A DNA stretch of 64,000 nucleotides from Sphingobium scionense (lineage in GTDB: Bacteria > Pseudomonadota > Alphaproteobacteria > Sphingomonadales > Sphingomonadaceae), in assembly GCF_014197035.1 (NCBI RefSeq), contig NZ_JACIEU010000022.1, forward strand, positions 1 through 64,000. The letters are read 5' to 3'. The notes under the pieces are model-generated. The model saw only the letters and a program-made list of their open reading frames with translations, was not told where the DNA came from and made no database searches. Made by a program: the position numbers and the translations under genes. This document shows positions 28,834 through 36,271 of the stretch, piece by piece; position 1 is the stretch's first letter, and each line of letters begins with the position of its first letter.

Positions 28834-29223
28834 ATGACCGCCACCGCCGATCTTGCCATCCGCCTGCGCCGCGCCAGTTTCAACCGGGCGCTCGCCGATG
28901 CCGACCTTGCCGCCATCGGCCCGATCCTGGCGCAGAATGTGGTGATGGTGACCGGCACCGACAGCGGCGTCATCGCCGGGCGCAAGGCGCAACTGATGGC
29001 CTGGAAGCGCGAATTTGCCGCGCCCGACCGCAGCATCTACACCCGCACGCCCGACACGATCCTCGTCTCGCCCATCGAACCGATCGCCTTCGAACATGGT
29101 CATTGGCAGGGCGTCGCCGCCTCGTCCGGCATCCTCATCGCCTCGGGCGCCTACACCGCCAAATGGCGACAGCGCGGCGATGAGTGGCTGATCGAGGCGG
29201 AACTTTACCTGACGCTGGCCTGA
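28834..29223 (+). CDS. NTF2-like / DUF4440 family protein
   Basis: A 129-residue small alpha+beta protein of the SnoaL/NTF2 superfamily. ATG 28834 is preferred to ATG 28828 because AAGGGA stands at proper spacing. Visible family features are the N-terminal helix (FNRALADADLAAIGPILAQNVVMVTG), a central GRKAQLMAWKREFA segment, and a C-terminal strand pair (AYTAKWRQRGDEWLIEAELYL). Such proteins bind or isomerise small molecules, but no substrate can be named. It stands alone between a terminator and an exported protein gene. Confidence 0.7.
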   Translation: MTATADLAIRLRRASFNRALADADLAAIGPILAQNVVMVTGTDSGVIAGRKAQLMAWKREFAAPDRSIYTRTPDTILVSPIEPIAFEHGHWQGVAASSGILIASGAYTAKWRQRGDEWLIEAELYLTLA

Positions 29224-29444
29224 TAGTTCCCGTCGGCCGATGCCAAGACGACCGGCCCCGCGCGCCAGGATAAAGGTTAATAAAATATTGCCGCGCCAGA
29301 CCAACAGGACTATGGCACGCCAGCCCTCTCTTTGACGTCGCAGCGCCAGGATCGGGTTCGACAATGCTGGGAGCGGAAGGGGGGACTTCGCCGCAGGTCA
29401 CGCTATCCATTGTGACGATGTGCGAAGACTTTTTAGTATCTATT

Positions 29445-30488
29445 ATGAAAAAGACCAGTTTCATGGCTTCGGCGTCGCTGGCGTTGTTCGCCGCCGCCCC
29501 CGCTCATGCCTCCCCCGTCACCGGCGCCGACGCGCTGCGCGAATGGAATCTGGTCGTGCTGGGCGACCTGAATTCCTCTTCCGAAGTCGAGGGCCGCACC
29601 TTCGTCGGCGGTGACCTCACCGGCACATCCTCCAGCTACCAGATCAGCACGCCCGCCACCTCCGCGACCGGACAGGCCGGCCTCACCGTGGTCGGCAATG
29701 TCACCGGCGGCATCAAGAATTTGAACAACGGGTCGGGCGCGCTGGTCGGCGGCAATGTCGAAAGCGGCTTCAACCTCAATGGCGCGGCCCAGACGGTGAA
29801 GGCCGGCGGCACCATCAGCAACACCAATATCAACCAGAATAATGTCCAGTCCGGCCTTGCCACGTCGGACCCAGGCTTCGCCGCCAGCCTGGCGACGCAG
29901 GGCACGGTGCTGGCCGGCAGCATGAAGCAATTGTCGACCAACCTGTCGGGCCTGGCCGCCAACAGCGACATGGCGATCAGCGGCAACCGCGCCACCTTCA
30001 ACGCCAGCCCCGACGCCAATGGCCTGGCCGTCTTCTCGATCAGCGCCGCCGACCTCGACAAGATTGGCGAGATCGCCTTCAACCTGAACGGCGCCGACAC
30101 CGCGATCGTCAATGTCAGCGGCAGCGCAGTCAGCCTCAACGACAATTTCCTGGGCGGCACCGCCAATCTGGGCGAACATGTCATCTGGAATTTCGGCGAC
30201 GCCCAGTCGCTCGACCTCACCAATAGCTGGGGCGGATCAGTGCTCGCCCCCTGGGCCGATGCGACCACCGCCAACTATATCCAGGGATCGGCCGTGTTCG
30301 GCAGCCTGACCCAGAATGGCGAGATGCATCTGGGCACCTATAGCGGCGGCTACACCCCGCCGATCGATCCGCCGACCGGCAGCAGCTCGGGCGGCACGCC
30401 GGTGCCCGAAGCGCCGGGCTGGACCTTGTTCCTGCTCGGCATAGCAGGGGTATTGCTCGGCCGCCGGTTGATGCGTAAAGCCGCCTGA
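29445..30488 (+). CDS. Choice-of-anchor A family protein with PEP-CTERM tail
   Basis: A 347-residue exported protein. ATG 29445 opens a signal peptide (KKTSFMASASLALFAAAPAHA). The body has the choice-of-anchor A pattern (REWNLVVLGDLNSSSEVEGRTFVGG, then LGEHVIWNFGDAQSLDL, GGSVLAPWADA). The tail is a PEP-CTERM-like signal: VPEAPGW, a hydrophobic helix (TLFLLGIAGVLLG) and RRLMRK, which would be cleaved by an exosortase/EpsH-type enzyme. No exosortase is in the window. PEP-CTERM proteins go with exopolysaccharide and floc formation. The motif is VPEAP rather than the usual VPEPS/VPEPA. Earlier in-frame ATGs would spoil the signal peptide. Confidence 0.82.
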   Translation: MKKTSFMASASLALFAAAPAHASPVTGADALREWNLVVLGDLNSSSEVEGRTFVGGDLTGTSSSYQISTPATSATGQAGLTVVGNVTGGIKNLNNGSGALVGGNVESGFNLNGAAQTVKAGGTISNTNINQNNVQSGLATSDPGFAASLATQGTVLAGSMKQLSTNLSGLAANSDMAISGNRATFNASPDANGLAVFSISAADLDKIGEIAFNLNGADTAIVNVSGSAVSLNDNFLGGTANLGEHVIWNFGDAQSLDLTNSWGGSVLAPWADATTANYIQGSAVFGSLTQNGEMHLGTYSGGYTPPIDPPTGSSSGGTPVPEAPGWTLFLLGIAGVLLGRRLMRKAA

Positions 30489-30632
30489 TCCGCCCTTCAT
30501 CGCGCTTTCCAATCCCTTCACCCTCGGCCAGACGCGGGAAACGGACGGACTGGCGCAGCGCCCTTCTGATCGCCGCCGGGCGGCGGCACAGGGGGCCATT
30601 GTTTCACAATCTTTGCAGATCGCCGCTTTCCC

Positions 30633-31670
30633 ATGAAAATGCCCCGCTTCTTCTCCTCGACCGCCTGCGACATGGCGATCGACCTTGGCACCGTGAATAC
30701 CGTCATCCACGCCCGCGACCGCGGCATCGTGCTCAACGAACCGTCCGTCATCGCGATCGAGACCATTCGTGGCATGCGCAAGGTCAAGGTGGTCGGCAAT
30801 GAAGCCAAGCTGATGATGGGCAAGACCCCGGCGAACATCCAGGCGATCCGCCCGCTGCGCGACGGCGTGATCGCCGACATCGATGTCGCCGAACAGATGA
30901 TCAAGCATTTCGTCGAGAAGGCACAGGATGGCGGGCGTTTCGGCCGTCGCTATGATGTGGTGATCTGCGTGCCGACCGGCTCGACCATGGTCGAAAGGCG
31001 CGCGCTGCGCGATGCCGCCTCCAACGCCGGCGCGGCGCGGGTGCAGTTGATCGAGGAACCGATGGCGGCGGCGATCGGCGCCGGCCTGCCGGTCACCGAA
31101 CCGCGCGGCGCGATGGTGGTCGATATCGGCGGCGGCACGACCGAGGTCGCCGTGCTGTCGCTCAACGGCATCGCCTACAGCAATTCGGCCCGTGTGGGCG
31201 GCGACAAGCTGGACGACGCGATCGCCTCGCATATCCGCCGCGTCCACAACCTGATGATCGGCGAAGCCACGGCCGAACGCGTCAAATGCGCGATCGGCTG
31301 CGCCACCCCGCCCGATGGCGAGGGCGAGCGGATCATCGTCAAGGGGCGCGACCTGGTGAACGGCCGCCCGGCCGAAATGACGATCAGCGAAGCGGAAATC
31401 TGTGACGCCCTGTCCGAACCGGTCGGCCAGATCAAGATGGCGGTGATGACCGCGCTGGAACAGACCGCGCCCGAACTCTCGTCCGACATCATCGATGAAG
31501 GGATTACCCTGACCGGCGGCGGCGCGCTGCTCCGCCGGCTCGACGAAGCGCTGTCGGAAGCGACCGGCCTGCCGGTGCGGATCGCGGAGATGCCGTTGAT
31601 GTGCGTCGCCATGGGCGCCGGCAAGGCGCTGGAAGATCGTGCCTATGAAGGCGTTCTGACCATGTCCTGA
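30633..31670 (+). CDS. mreB: MreB/Mrl-type bacterial actin, solitary
   Basis: A 345-residue actin-like ATPase. Phosphate and nucleotide motifs are in order: MAIDLGTVNTVIH (phosphate 1), IEEPMAAAIGAGL, VVDIGGGTTEVAVLS (phosphate 2), and TLTGGGALLRRLDEALSEATGLPV (adenosine). The length equals normal MreB. MreB directs lateral wall synthesis with MreC, MreD, PBP2 and RodA, but none of these is near. The opening is unusual (PRFFSSTACDMAIDLG) and the protein may be a second paralogue. The ribosome-binding site is weak. Confidence 0.88.
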   Translation: MKMPRFFSSTACDMAIDLGTVNTVIHARDRGIVLNEPSVIAIETIRGMRKVKVVGNEAKLMMGKTPANIQAIRPLRDGVIADIDVAEQMIKHFVEKAQDGGRFGRRYDVVICVPTGSTMVERRALRDAASNAGAARVQLIEEPMAAAIGAGLPVTEPRGAMVVDIGGGTTEVAVLSLNGIAYSNSARVGGDKLDDAIASHIRRVHNLMIGEATAERVKCAIGCATPPDGEGERIIVKGRDLVNGRPAEMTISEAEICDALSEPVGQIKMAVMTALEQTAPELSSDIIDEGITLTGGGALLRRLDEALSEATGLPVRIAEMPLMCVAMGAGKALEDRAYEGVLTMS

Positions 31671-31793
31671 TCGGCGCGCACCGCCCCGACGATGGATGGC
31701 GCGTGCGGGCAGCCCGCGCCGCCACATCGACGCTTGCCAGCACCGCCAAATGCCGCCAAGCAAAGATCCTGAAAGAAGAGGATGCGCGGGCGG

Positions 31794-33020
31794 ATGAGCT
31801 ATTATGACGTTCTGATCGTGGGAGCCGGCCATGCCGGCGCACAGGCGGCGATCTCGCTGCGCCAGCACGGTTTTGAAGGCAGCGTCGGCATGATCGGCGA
31901 CGAGAAGGATCCGCCCTATGAGCGCCCCCCCCTCTCCAAGGAATATTTCGCCGGCGACAAGAGCTTCGAGCGCATCCTGATCCGCCCCGCCGCTTTCTGG
32001 GCCGAGCGCAAGATCGATATGCTGCTGGGCAAGCGGGTCAAAAGCGTAGATCCGGTCGGCAAGTTCGTCACCGTGGGCGACGAGGAAATCGGCTATGACA
32101 AGCTGATCTGGTGTACCGGCGGTTCGCCCCGTATGCTGACCTGCAGCGGCGCCGAAGCCGCCAACGTCCATGCCGTGCGCCGCCGCGACGATGTCGATGC
32201 GATGATGGCGAAGATCGACAGCGTCAGCCATGTCACCATCATCGGCGGTGGCTATATCGGGCTGGAGGCGGCCGCCGTCCTCTCCAAATTCGGCAAGACC
32301 GTCGTGCTGCTCGAAGCGCTCGACAGGGTGCTGGCGCGCGTCGCGGGCGAGGATCTCTCGCGCTTCTATGAAGCCGAACATCGCGCCCATGGCGTCGACC
32401 TGCGCACCGACACGAAGATGGACTGTATCGAAGTGACGGATGGCCGGGCAACCGCCGTGCTGATGCAGGACGGCGAGCGGATCGAGACCGACATGGTGAT
32501 CGTGGGCATCGGCATCGTGCCCGAAACCGGCCCGCTGATCGCGGCCGGCGCGGCCGGTGGCAATGGCGTCGATGTCGACGAATATTGCCGCACCTCGCTG
32601 CCCGACATCTATGCCGTAGGCGATTGCGCGTCCCACGCCAACCGCTTTGCCGGCGGCGCGCAGATGCGCCTCGAATCCGTCCAGAATGCCAATGACCAGG
32701 CCAAGGTCGCGGTCGCCCACATCCTCGGCAAGGCAGAAGCCTATGACGCCGTGCCCTGGTTCTGGTCGAACCAATATGATCTCAAGCTCCAGACCGTGGG
32801 CCTCTCGACCGGCTTCGACCAGACCGTGCTGCGCGGCGACCCCGCCACCCGCAGCTTCTCGGTCGTCTATCTGAAGGGCGGCAAGGTGATCGCGCTCGAC
32901 TGCGTCAATGCGGTCAAGGACTATGTCCAGGGCCGCGCCCATGTGCTGTCGGGCGCGCATCTCGACCCCGCACAACTGGCCGATGCCGGCATCCCGCTCA
33001 AGGAAGTGGGCCTCGCCTGA
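31794..33020 (+). CDS. FAD-dependent ferredoxin-NAD(P)H reductase
   Basis: A 408-residue flavoprotein. YDVLIVGAGHAGAQAA at the N-terminus is the FAD dinucleotide fold, PPYERPPLSKEYFAG is the marker of the putidaredoxin/rhodocoxin reductase family, VTIIGGGYIGLEAAAVLSKFG near 150 binds NAD(P)H, and DIYAVGDCASH near 275 closes the FAD site. These enzymes pass electrons to a [2Fe-2S] ferredoxin serving a P450 or oxygenase. No ferredoxin or oxygenase gene is adjacent. ATG 31794 is chosen over ATG 31782, which would abut the AGAGG ribosome-binding site. Confidence 0.88.
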   Translation: MSYYDVLIVGAGHAGAQAAISLRQHGFEGSVGMIGDEKDPPYERPPLSKEYFAGDKSFERILIRPAAFWAERKIDMLLGKRVKSVDPVGKFVTVGDEEIGYDKLIWCTGGSPRMLTCSGAEAANVHAVRRRDDVDAMMAKIDSVSHVTIIGGGYIGLEAAAVLSKFGKTVVLLEALDRVLARVAGEDLSRFYEAEHRAHGVDLRTDTKMDCIEVTDGRATAVLMQDGERIETDMVIVGIGIVPETGPLIAAGAAGGNGVDVDEYCRTSLPDIYAVGDCASHANRFAGGAQMRLESVQNANDQAKVAVAHILGKAEAYDAVPWFWSNQYDLKLQTVGLSTGFDQTVLRGDPATRSFSVVYLKGGKVIALDCVNAVKDYVQGRAHVLSGAHLDPAQLADAGIPLKEVGLA

Positions 33021-33091
33021 CGAAGCCAGGTTCGGCGCCCTGCCTGCGCCCTTACTCCTGCGCACCGGCGTCACTGCATGAAGAGCGCGCA

Positions 33092-33122
33092 AAAAGGGCC
33101 GCCCCGACAGGGACGGCCCTTT
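33092..33122. terminator. Bidirectional terminator, strongest for the minus strand
   Basis: AAGGGCCG pairs with CGGCCCTT, extended by CCC/GGG around a GACA loop. The A-run on its left becomes a T-run on the minus strand, ending the small gene 33149-33298. Confidence 0.75.
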
Positions 33123-33148
33123 CTCATGCTATGGGTCGCATGAAAGGA

Positions 33149-33298
33149 TCAGCGCTGCTCGCGGTCCTGATCGTCGCGGCGCTCCTGCTGGCCGCCGCCC
33201 TGCTGGCGACGCTGTTCGTCCTGCTGGTTCTGCTGGTCCGGCTTGCCGGGCTGGCCGCCCTGCTGACCGGGATTCTGGTTCTGATTCTGATTGGCCAT
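33149..33298 (-). CDS. Small Gln/Asn-rich stress-type protein, 49 residues
   Basis: A 49-residue, strongly hydrophilic protein: MANQNQNQNPGQQGG, GKPDQQNQQDEQRRQQ and QERRDDQDREQR. It should be intrinsically disordered. AGGAGAG lies eight bases before ATG 33298, and a terminator follows. About 185 bases upstream is GGAAC-N17-GGTT (33463-33488), like EcfG promoters, which would give a long 5' leader containing the dispersed hairpin repeat. Similar tiny proteins are seen in sphingomonads near stress genes; the function is unknown. Confidence 0.75.
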   Translation of the reverse strand: MANQNQNQNPGQQGGQPGKPDQQNQQDEQRRQQGGGQQERRDDQDREQR

Positions 33299-33312
33299 GT
33301 CTTCTCTCCTGA

Positions 33313-33435
33313 AGCCTGTCCGTCTGAGGTGGAAGCGCTTCGCGCTTTCACCGATGGCGTGAATCAGGCTTTATTCTTTGATGATAGACCTTGATTCACG
33401 CTTCAGGGGGCTTGGCCCTGAAGCGATCAAGGTCT
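33313..33435 (-). repeat. Dispersed bipartite hairpin repeat, copy 2 (inverted)
   Basis: The same two hairpin units as at 7615-7739 on the opposite strand. Unit two is 33313-33370 (outer AGCCTG/CAGGCT, inner GGTGGAAGCGC/GCGCTTTCACC). Unit one is 33387-33435 (AGACCTTGAT with ATCAAGGTCT around GCTTCAGGG/CCCTGAAGC). The space between the units is 16 bases against 12 in copy 1. Confidence 0.85.
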
Positions 33436-33462
33436 AGCGGGCGTCGTAACCCGCCAGCGCTC

Positions 33463-33488
33463 AACCGGAGCCGGTGCGACGATGTTCC
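33463..33488 (-). promoter_or_regulatory. EcfG-type general stress promoter candidate
   Basis: On the minus strand GGAAC (33488-33484), 17 bases, then GGTT (33466-33463). The accepted alphaproteobacterial EcfG consensus is GGAAC-N16/17-CGTT. It points toward the 49-residue gene at 33298. Confidence 0.5.
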
Positions 33489-33576
33489 GAAAAATCGTGC
33501 TGATCGAGATCAAGGCTGGGGCAAGTTTCTGGAAACGCGCCCTATTTCCTGTCGATCCCGCGCCTTGAGCCGATCG

Positions 33577-34578
33577 CTAGCGCACCAGCGGCACTGCGGC
33601 CAGCCGGTCGGCCGATGTCAGGAACAGCGTCGCGCCGCCCTCGCCGATGCAGCAATTGGCGATCGCCTTGCCGGTGCGGATCTTGCCGAGCAATCTGCCG
33701 TCGGGCGCGCAGACATGGACGCCGCCGGGGCCGGTGGCAAAGACGGTGCCGTCGGGCGCGGTCTTTATCCCGTCGGGCAGGCCCGGCTCGCCCGCCGCCA
33801 GTTCCTTGCCCATATCGCGGAACAGGCGCTGGCCGGTCGGCAGGCCGTCCGCGCCCAGGCTATAGGCCAGCACCTGCGGCCGTTTCTCGTCCGACAGCGC
33901 CAGATACAGCGTGCGACCGTCGGGCGACAGGGTCACGCCATTGGGCCGGCGATGGCTGCCGTCGATCAGCGTTACGGTGCCATCGGGCGTCAGGCGATAG
34001 AGGCCGTTGAAGCCGATCTCGCGCAGCGATGACGTGTCGCCATCGGTCAGGCCATAGGGCGGGTCGCTGAAATAGATGCTGCCATCGGCGGCGATGGTCA
34101 GGTCATTGGGGCTGTTGAAGCGCTTGCCCTGATAGCGATCGGCCAGGATGGTCCGCGCCTTCGTCTTGAGGACCACCCGCACGATCGCGCGCGTGCCGCT
34201 GTCGGCGCCGACCAGATGGCCGTCCCTGTCGATCGCAATGCCGTTGAGGCCGGCTTCGCGGATGTCCTTCGGTATCGCCGTCTGCAGGCCGGAGGGCGAC
34301 AGGAAGGGCGTTACGCCCTCCTTGCGGGTCCAGCGATAGACGATGTTGGACGGCGGATCGCCGAACAGCAGCGCGTCGATCGGCGCGGCCCAGCTCGGCC
34401 CCTCGGCCCAGCGATAGCCTTGCGCCAATATTGTCACCTGCGCGCCGGGCGCGATGATGCGATCCAGCGCCGGGTCGATCCGGTCGATCCGCGCGGCGGG
34501 CAGGTCGGCGGCACGCGCAAGGGCATGGGTGAGCGGCAGGGCGGCCATCCCGGCCAGCAGGGTGCGACGATCGATCAT
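33577..34578 (-). CDS. SMP-30/gluconolactonase family lactonase, exported
   Basis: A 333-residue six-bladed propeller protein. It opens with an export signal (DRRTLLAGMAALPLTHALARA) that has a possible twin-arginine pair. Propeller and metal-site segments are GYRWAEGPSWAAPIDALLFGD (glutamate ligand), NSPNDLTIAADGSIYFSDPPYGLTD (asparagine and aspartate) and PNGVTLSPDGRTLYLALSDE. The family hydrolyses sugar lactones such as glucono-1,5-lactone. It overlaps the preceding GFOR-like gene by four bases, so the two products probably act in sequence in the periplasm. Confidence 0.87.
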   Translation of the reverse strand: MIDRRTLLAGMAALPLTHALARAADLPAARIDRIDPALDRIIAPGAQVTILAQGYRWAEGPSWAAPIDALLFGDPPSNIVYRWTRKEGVTPFLSPSGLQTAIPKDIREAGLNGIAIDRDGHLVGADSGTRAIVRVVLKTKARTILADRYQGKRFNSPNDLTIAADGSIYFSDPPYGLTDGDTSSLREIGFNGLYRLTPDGTVTLIDGSHRRPNGVTLSPDGRTLYLALSDEKRPQVLAYSLGADGLPTGQRLFRDMGKELAAGEPGLPDGIKTAPDGTVFATGPGGVHVCAPDGRLLGKIRTGKAIANCCIGEGGATLFLTSADRLAAVPLVR

Positions 34579-35678
34579 GCGGACAGGCTAACCGAACGAT
34601 GCTCCGCCGCCGAGCGATAGATCGCCTCGATCACGCGCAGGTCCGCGAGGCCCTCCTCGCCCGCGACGATCGGCGCGGTGCCGTTCGCGATGCATTCGGG
34701 CAGATGGTCGAGCTGGGCGGCAAACTGGTTCTTCGCCGGCACCGGCAGGCTGCGCGGCGCGGTCACGCCATCCTTGCGGATCATCATCGTCTGGCCGCTA
34801 TATTGGGTCGCGGGTTCCATATCGATCCAGCCCTGGGTGCCGATCACCCGATAGCCATTATGGGCCGAGCTGTAGCTCGACACGCAATTGGCGATGATGC
34901 CCGAGGGGAAGCGCAGCATGAAATCGATCCGGTCCTCCACGCTGGCAAAGCGCGGATCGCTGCGGTCGGTGCTGGCGATCGCGCTGACCTCCACCGGCTC
35001 CTCGCCGGTCAGGTAGCGCGCGGCGTTCAGGCTGTAGATGCCGATGTCCATCATCGATCCACCGCCGGACAAGGGACGGTCGAGCCGCCATTGCCCGGCC
35101 TTGATCGGGAAGCCATGTTCGGCGGTGATGATGCGCGTCGGCCCGACATGGCCGCCCCGCGCCAGCTCGATCGCCAGCCTGTTATAAGGCTCGAAGCGCG
35201 ATCGATAGCCGATCATCAGCTTGCGCCCGGCCTTGGCGCAGGCGGCGATCATCGCCTGGCATTCGGCCGCCGACACCGCCATCGGCTTCTCGCACATCAC
35301 ATGCTTGCCGGCCTGCGCGGCGCGGATGCTATATTCGGCATGCAGGCTGTTGGGCAGGACGATATAGACGATGTCGATATCGGGATTGTCGCCAATGCGG
35401 TCGAACTCGGCATAGCTGTAGCGATGCGTTTTCGGGATGCCGTACTGGTCGCCATATTGCGCCAGCTTGGCCGGCGTGCCGCTGACCAGCGCGACCAGCT
35501 TCGCATGGTCGCACCCCGCGAAATTGGGCATGATCTGCTGCGTGGCATAATAGCCCAGGCCCACGATGGCATAGCCCAGCTTGCGCGGTGGCGCGGCGCA
35601 GGCGGTCGTGCCGCCCATGCCGGCCAGCACCAGCCCGGCGCCGATGCCTCCCATCAGTTCCCGTCGCGAACGATCCAT
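34575..35678 (-). CDS. Gfo/Idh/MocA oxidoreductase, Tat-exported, GFOR-like
   Basis: A 367-residue NADP-type sugar oxidoreductase. A twin-arginine signal (RSRRELMGGIGAGLVLAG) directs folded export, as for Zymomonas glucose-fructose oxidoreductase. The Rossmann start is KLGYAIVGLGYYATQQIM, the CEKPMA motif at about residue 138 carries the family lysine, and DIGIYSLNAARYL supplies the substrate-side histidine-equivalent region. GFOR enzymes oxidise glucose to gluconolactone with tightly held NADP. The lactonase downstream and the gluconate permease nearby fit that route. True GFOR activity versus another aldose oxidation cannot be decided here. Confidence 0.85.
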   Translation of the reverse strand: MDRSRRELMGGIGAGLVLAGMGGTTACAAPPRKLGYAIVGLGYYATQQIMPNFAGCDHAKLVALVSGTPAKLAQYGDQYGIPKTHRYSYAEFDRIGDNPDIDIVYIVLPNSLHAEYSIRAAQAGKHVMCEKPMAVSAAECQAMIAACAKAGRKLMIGYRSRFEPYNRLAIELARGGHVGPTRIITAEHGFPIKAGQWRLDRPLSGGGSMMDIGIYSLNAARYLTGEEPVEVSAIASTDRSDPRFASVEDRIDFMLRFPSGIIANCVSSYSSAHNGYRVIGTQGWIDMEPATQYSGQTMMIRKDGVTAPRSLPVPAKNQFAAQLDHLPECIANGTAPIVAGEEGLADLRVIEAIYRSAAEHRSVSLSA

Positions 35679-35706
35679 GCGGCGTCTCCCGCCAAGAGGG
35701 TAGTGT

Positions 35707-35976
35707 TCAGTCCGCGGCGCGGCTCAGCGCCGGACGCATCCAGCCGAAATGGCTGGCGGCAATGGCGACCTGGGTGCGGTTGCGGACGTTGAGCTTGCGC
35801 ATCAGGGCGGTCATATGGACCTTCACCGTCGCCTCGGCCATGCCCAGCTCATAGGCGATCTGCTTGTTGAGCAGGCCCGAATGAACGCAGCGCATCACCT
35901 TCATCTGTGTCGGCGTGAGATGTGGGGTGTCGGGGACCATCTGGTCCTGGCGATCGAGAATATGCAGATCCTGCAT
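35707..35976 (-). CDS. LuxR-type helix-turn-helix protein without receiver domain
   Basis: An 89-residue protein that is almost only a GerE/LuxR DNA-binding domain: HLTPTQMKVMRCVHSG, LLNKQIAYELGMAEATVKVH and MTALMRKLNVRNRTQVAI. The about 17 residues before it show no receiver or ligand domain. GGGAGAGG precedes ATG 35976. The DNA-binding residues are intact, so it may act as a constitutive or dosage-controlled regulator. It lies between the sugar oxidoreductase genes and gntP and could control either. Confidence 0.8.
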   Translation of the reverse strand: MQDLHILDRQDQMVPDTPHLTPTQMKVMRCVHSGLLNKQIAYELGMAEATVKVHMTALMRKLNVRNRTQVAIAASHFGWMRPALSRAAD

Positions 35977-36027
35977 CCTGCCTCTCCCTGTGATTGATCC
36001 GCGTTGGGGCCTGGTTCGGCCCAGGAT

Positions 36028-36043
36028 TCGTTAGCGCTAACGA
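36028..36043. promoter_or_regulatory. LacI-family type operator palindrome
   Basis: TCGTTAGCGCTAACGA is a perfect 16-bp palindrome with the central CG and TTAGCGCTAA core typical of LacI/GalR-family operators. It lies between the LuxR-HTH gene and the gluconate permease. The local regulator (37744-38421) is GntR/FadR-type, so the LacI protein would be encoded elsewhere. Confidence 0.6.
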
Positions 36044-36271
36044 TACTGGAATCAGTCAGACAGGTTCAAGCGGAATTTTGCAATATTCGGGAAATAACCT
36101 AGCCTGTGGCGGAAATACGGCTATAACCTGTCCAACAGATTTTCGGGATTCGCCACGCGGATCATCGATCGGGCATAAGAAAGAGAGGGTGGGGATGGCG
36201 TTACCATATCGTCGATCGGGGCCGTGCGGCCGGGGCATCAGCCGGGCTGGGGAAATGGGAGTTTCTGCCCG

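Noticed and set aside
29313..29319. TGGCACG as a sigma-54 -24 element before the PEP-CTERM gene
   Set aside because: The -24 box is perfect but nothing like TTGCW stands at the required distance for the -12 box.
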